This document shows, one piece after another, positions 63,037-64,000 of a stretch of DNA of 64,000 nt. The translations under genes and the position numbers were made by a program. A model generated the notes under the pieces. That model had not been told where the DNA came from. It saw only the letters and a program-made list of their open reading frames with translations, and did no database searches. Position 1 is the first letter of the stretch; each line of letters begins with the position of its first letter. The stretch is from Duganella aquatilis (GTDB lineage Bacteria; Pseudomonadota; Gammaproteobacteria; Burkholderiales; Burkholderiaceae_D). The stretch spans positions 1 through 64,000 of the forward strand of contig NZ_WKJL01000010.1 in assembly GCF_009674565.1 (NCBI RefSeq). The letters are read 5' to 3'.

Positions 63037-64000
63037 TATGCTGGGTCGGAGTCGACCGGGAAGCCTTCGATTTTCCAGCGCAGCATGCCGCCGGCGAGGT
63101 TGGCGACTTTGCTGAAGCCGGCCTTGGTCAGCAGCACGCTGGCTTGCGCCGAGCGCACGCCAGAGCGGCAGACGGCGACGATCGGCTGCTCGCGGTCGAA
63201 TTCGGCCATGCGCTCGTTCAGCTGCGACAGGGGCACCAGCGTGGCGCCATGCAGGTGGCCCAGGCGGTCGATGAATTCCGGCGCTTCGCGCACATCGACG
63301 ATCTGGACCTTGCTTTGCTGCTCCAGCAGGGCCATCGGCTCGATTTCCCATACGCCGCTGAAACGCAGGGTCAGCGGCGCCCAGCCCGGCGTGTCGGTCG
63401 GCGCGTCGCCTTGCGGCTGGCCGCAGCGCAGGTTGGCCGGCACCGCCACCGCCATCAGCTTCGGATGCGGCAGGTGCAGATTGTTCATGTGGCCGGTGAA
63501 GTCGCCCACGTCGACGTCGCCGCCCAGGCGCGGGTTGTAGCGCCGCTCCTCGGCCACGCTGGTGACGGTGATGCCGCGGTAGTCGTGGCCAGGGTAGAGC
63601 AGGCATGCGCCCGGCAAACTCAGGATCTGCTCGTGCACCGAGGCGAACAGCTGCTGCGGACTGCCTTGCTGGAAGTCGGTGCGGCCGCAGCCGCGTATCA
63701 GCAGGCTGTCGCCGGTGAAGGCCATGCTGGCGTCATCCAGCACATAGGTCAGGCAGCCGCTGGTGTGGCCGGGCGTGGCGCGCACCGTCAGGTGGCGGGC
63801 GCCGAAATCGATGCGGTCGCCGTGTTGCAGGGCGGTGTCGGCCTCGGTGGTGCCGGCGGCGGCCGAGATGGCGATGCGGCTGCCGCTGCGCTGGCGCAAA
63901 CGCCAGGCGCCGGTCACGTGGTCGGCGTGGACGTGGGTGTCCAGCGTCGCGATCAGCGTGAGGCCCAGTTCCTGCAACAGCGCCAGGTCGCGCGGCACCT
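63036..64000 (-). CDS. Metallo-beta-lactamase/rhodanese fusion (persulfide dioxygenase-like), N-terminus cut by window edge
   Basis: The visible part is at least 321 codons. The metallo-beta-lactamase domain has THVHADHVTGA (HxHxDH), GHTSGCLTYVL, and GDSLLIRGCGRTDFQQG, matching the ETHE1/persulfide dioxygenase-like group, and the C-terminal 90 residues are a rhodanese domain with the active-site Cys in AVCRSGVRSA. Such fusions handle glutathione persulfide in sulfide oxidation. The start lies beyond base 64000, so the first codons are unseen. It is convergent with hemY. Confidence 0.9.
   Translation of the reverse strand, partial: VPRDLALLQELGLTLIATLDTHVHADHVTGAWRLRQRSGSRIAISAAAGTTEADTALQHGDRIDFGARHLTVRATPGHTSGCLTYVLDDASMAFTGDSLLIRGCGRTDFQQGSPQQLFASVHEQILSLPGACLLYPGHDYRGITVTSVAEERRYNPRLGGDVDVGDFTGHMNNLHLPHPKLMAVAVPANLRCGQPQGDAPTDTPGWAPLTLRFSGVWEIEPMALLEQQSKVQIVDVREAPEFIDRLGHLHGATLVPLSQLNERMAEFDREQPIVAVCRSGVRSAQASVLLTKAGFSKVANLAGGMLRWKIEGFPVDSDPA

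Overview
The window looks like chromosome of a high-GC betaproteobacterium in the Burkholderiales, most likely family Oxalobacteraceae (Massilia, Duganella or Janthinobacterium-like). Supporting marks are a hemC-hemD-hemX-hemY cluster, a long RpoD with an Ala/Lys-rich N-terminus, a PEP-CTERM protein, a beta-type ProQ/FinO protein, phasins, and very high GC in nearly all genes. The genus is inference. I found no rRNA, convincing tRNA, CRISPR array or insertion sequence. Coding density is very high, with many ATGA, TGATG or TAATG stop/start overlaps that point to translational coupling.

Layout. 1-3.5 kb: rhlE (cut by the left edge), suhB, a membrane protein and a small winged-helix protein. 3.5-6.5 kb: an orphan sensor kinase with a periplasmic beta-propeller. 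6.6-11 kb: trmJ, a thioesterase, a Tat-exported small subunit plus GMC oxidoreductase, and a lipase-like hydrolase. 11.1-17.5 kb: a signalling operon made of a PAS kinase, a seven-domain receiver/GGDEF/EAL protein and an unknown protein. 17.6-21.4 kb: an exported DOPA-dioxygenase-like protein, a phasin and PhaD-like regulator, a LOG protein, and a PEP-CTERM gene that seems to have lost its start. 21.4-24.8 kb: a YgjP-like metallopeptidase, a glutathione transferase with divergent LysR, and a peroxiredoxin-AhpD fusion. 24.9-27.9 kb: modABC plus modE with a ModE-like operator. 27.9-34.8 kb: an SDR/AraC pair, a second AraC, a degenerate inositol-phosphatase-like protein, KGG stress protein, phasin, enone reductase, purU and yaeQ.

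34.9-38.3 kb is the most unusual part. It is visibly less GC-rich than its flanks and carries an EcsC-family gene, two different small GTPases in overlapping frames, and an Rpn-family nuclease gene with a strong internal ribosome-binding site. It reads as a compact accessory module, possibly a defence or membrane-stress system. No function is proven by the sequence.

38.3-46.6 kb: a semialdehyde dehydrogenase, a hydrolase lacking its nucleophile, a GIN-domain protein, a truncated rlmI, a PilT-like ATPase, two multiheme c-type cytochrome genes, an RNase D-like exonuclease and ProQ. 46.6-49.5 kb: rpoD behind a leader with its own promoter-like and terminator-like signals. 49.5-55.7 kb: LysR, a haloacetate-dehalogenase-like hydrolase and leuDC, divergent from a dctA-type transporter, then a secreted protein and a GFA protein. 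55.8-64 kb: ppc, the divergent hemCDXY operon, a 45-bp perfect inverted repeat, and a metallo-beta-lactamase/rhodanese fusion cut by the right edge. At least two places (about 20.75 kb and 42.2 kb) look like deletion scars joining broken genes.
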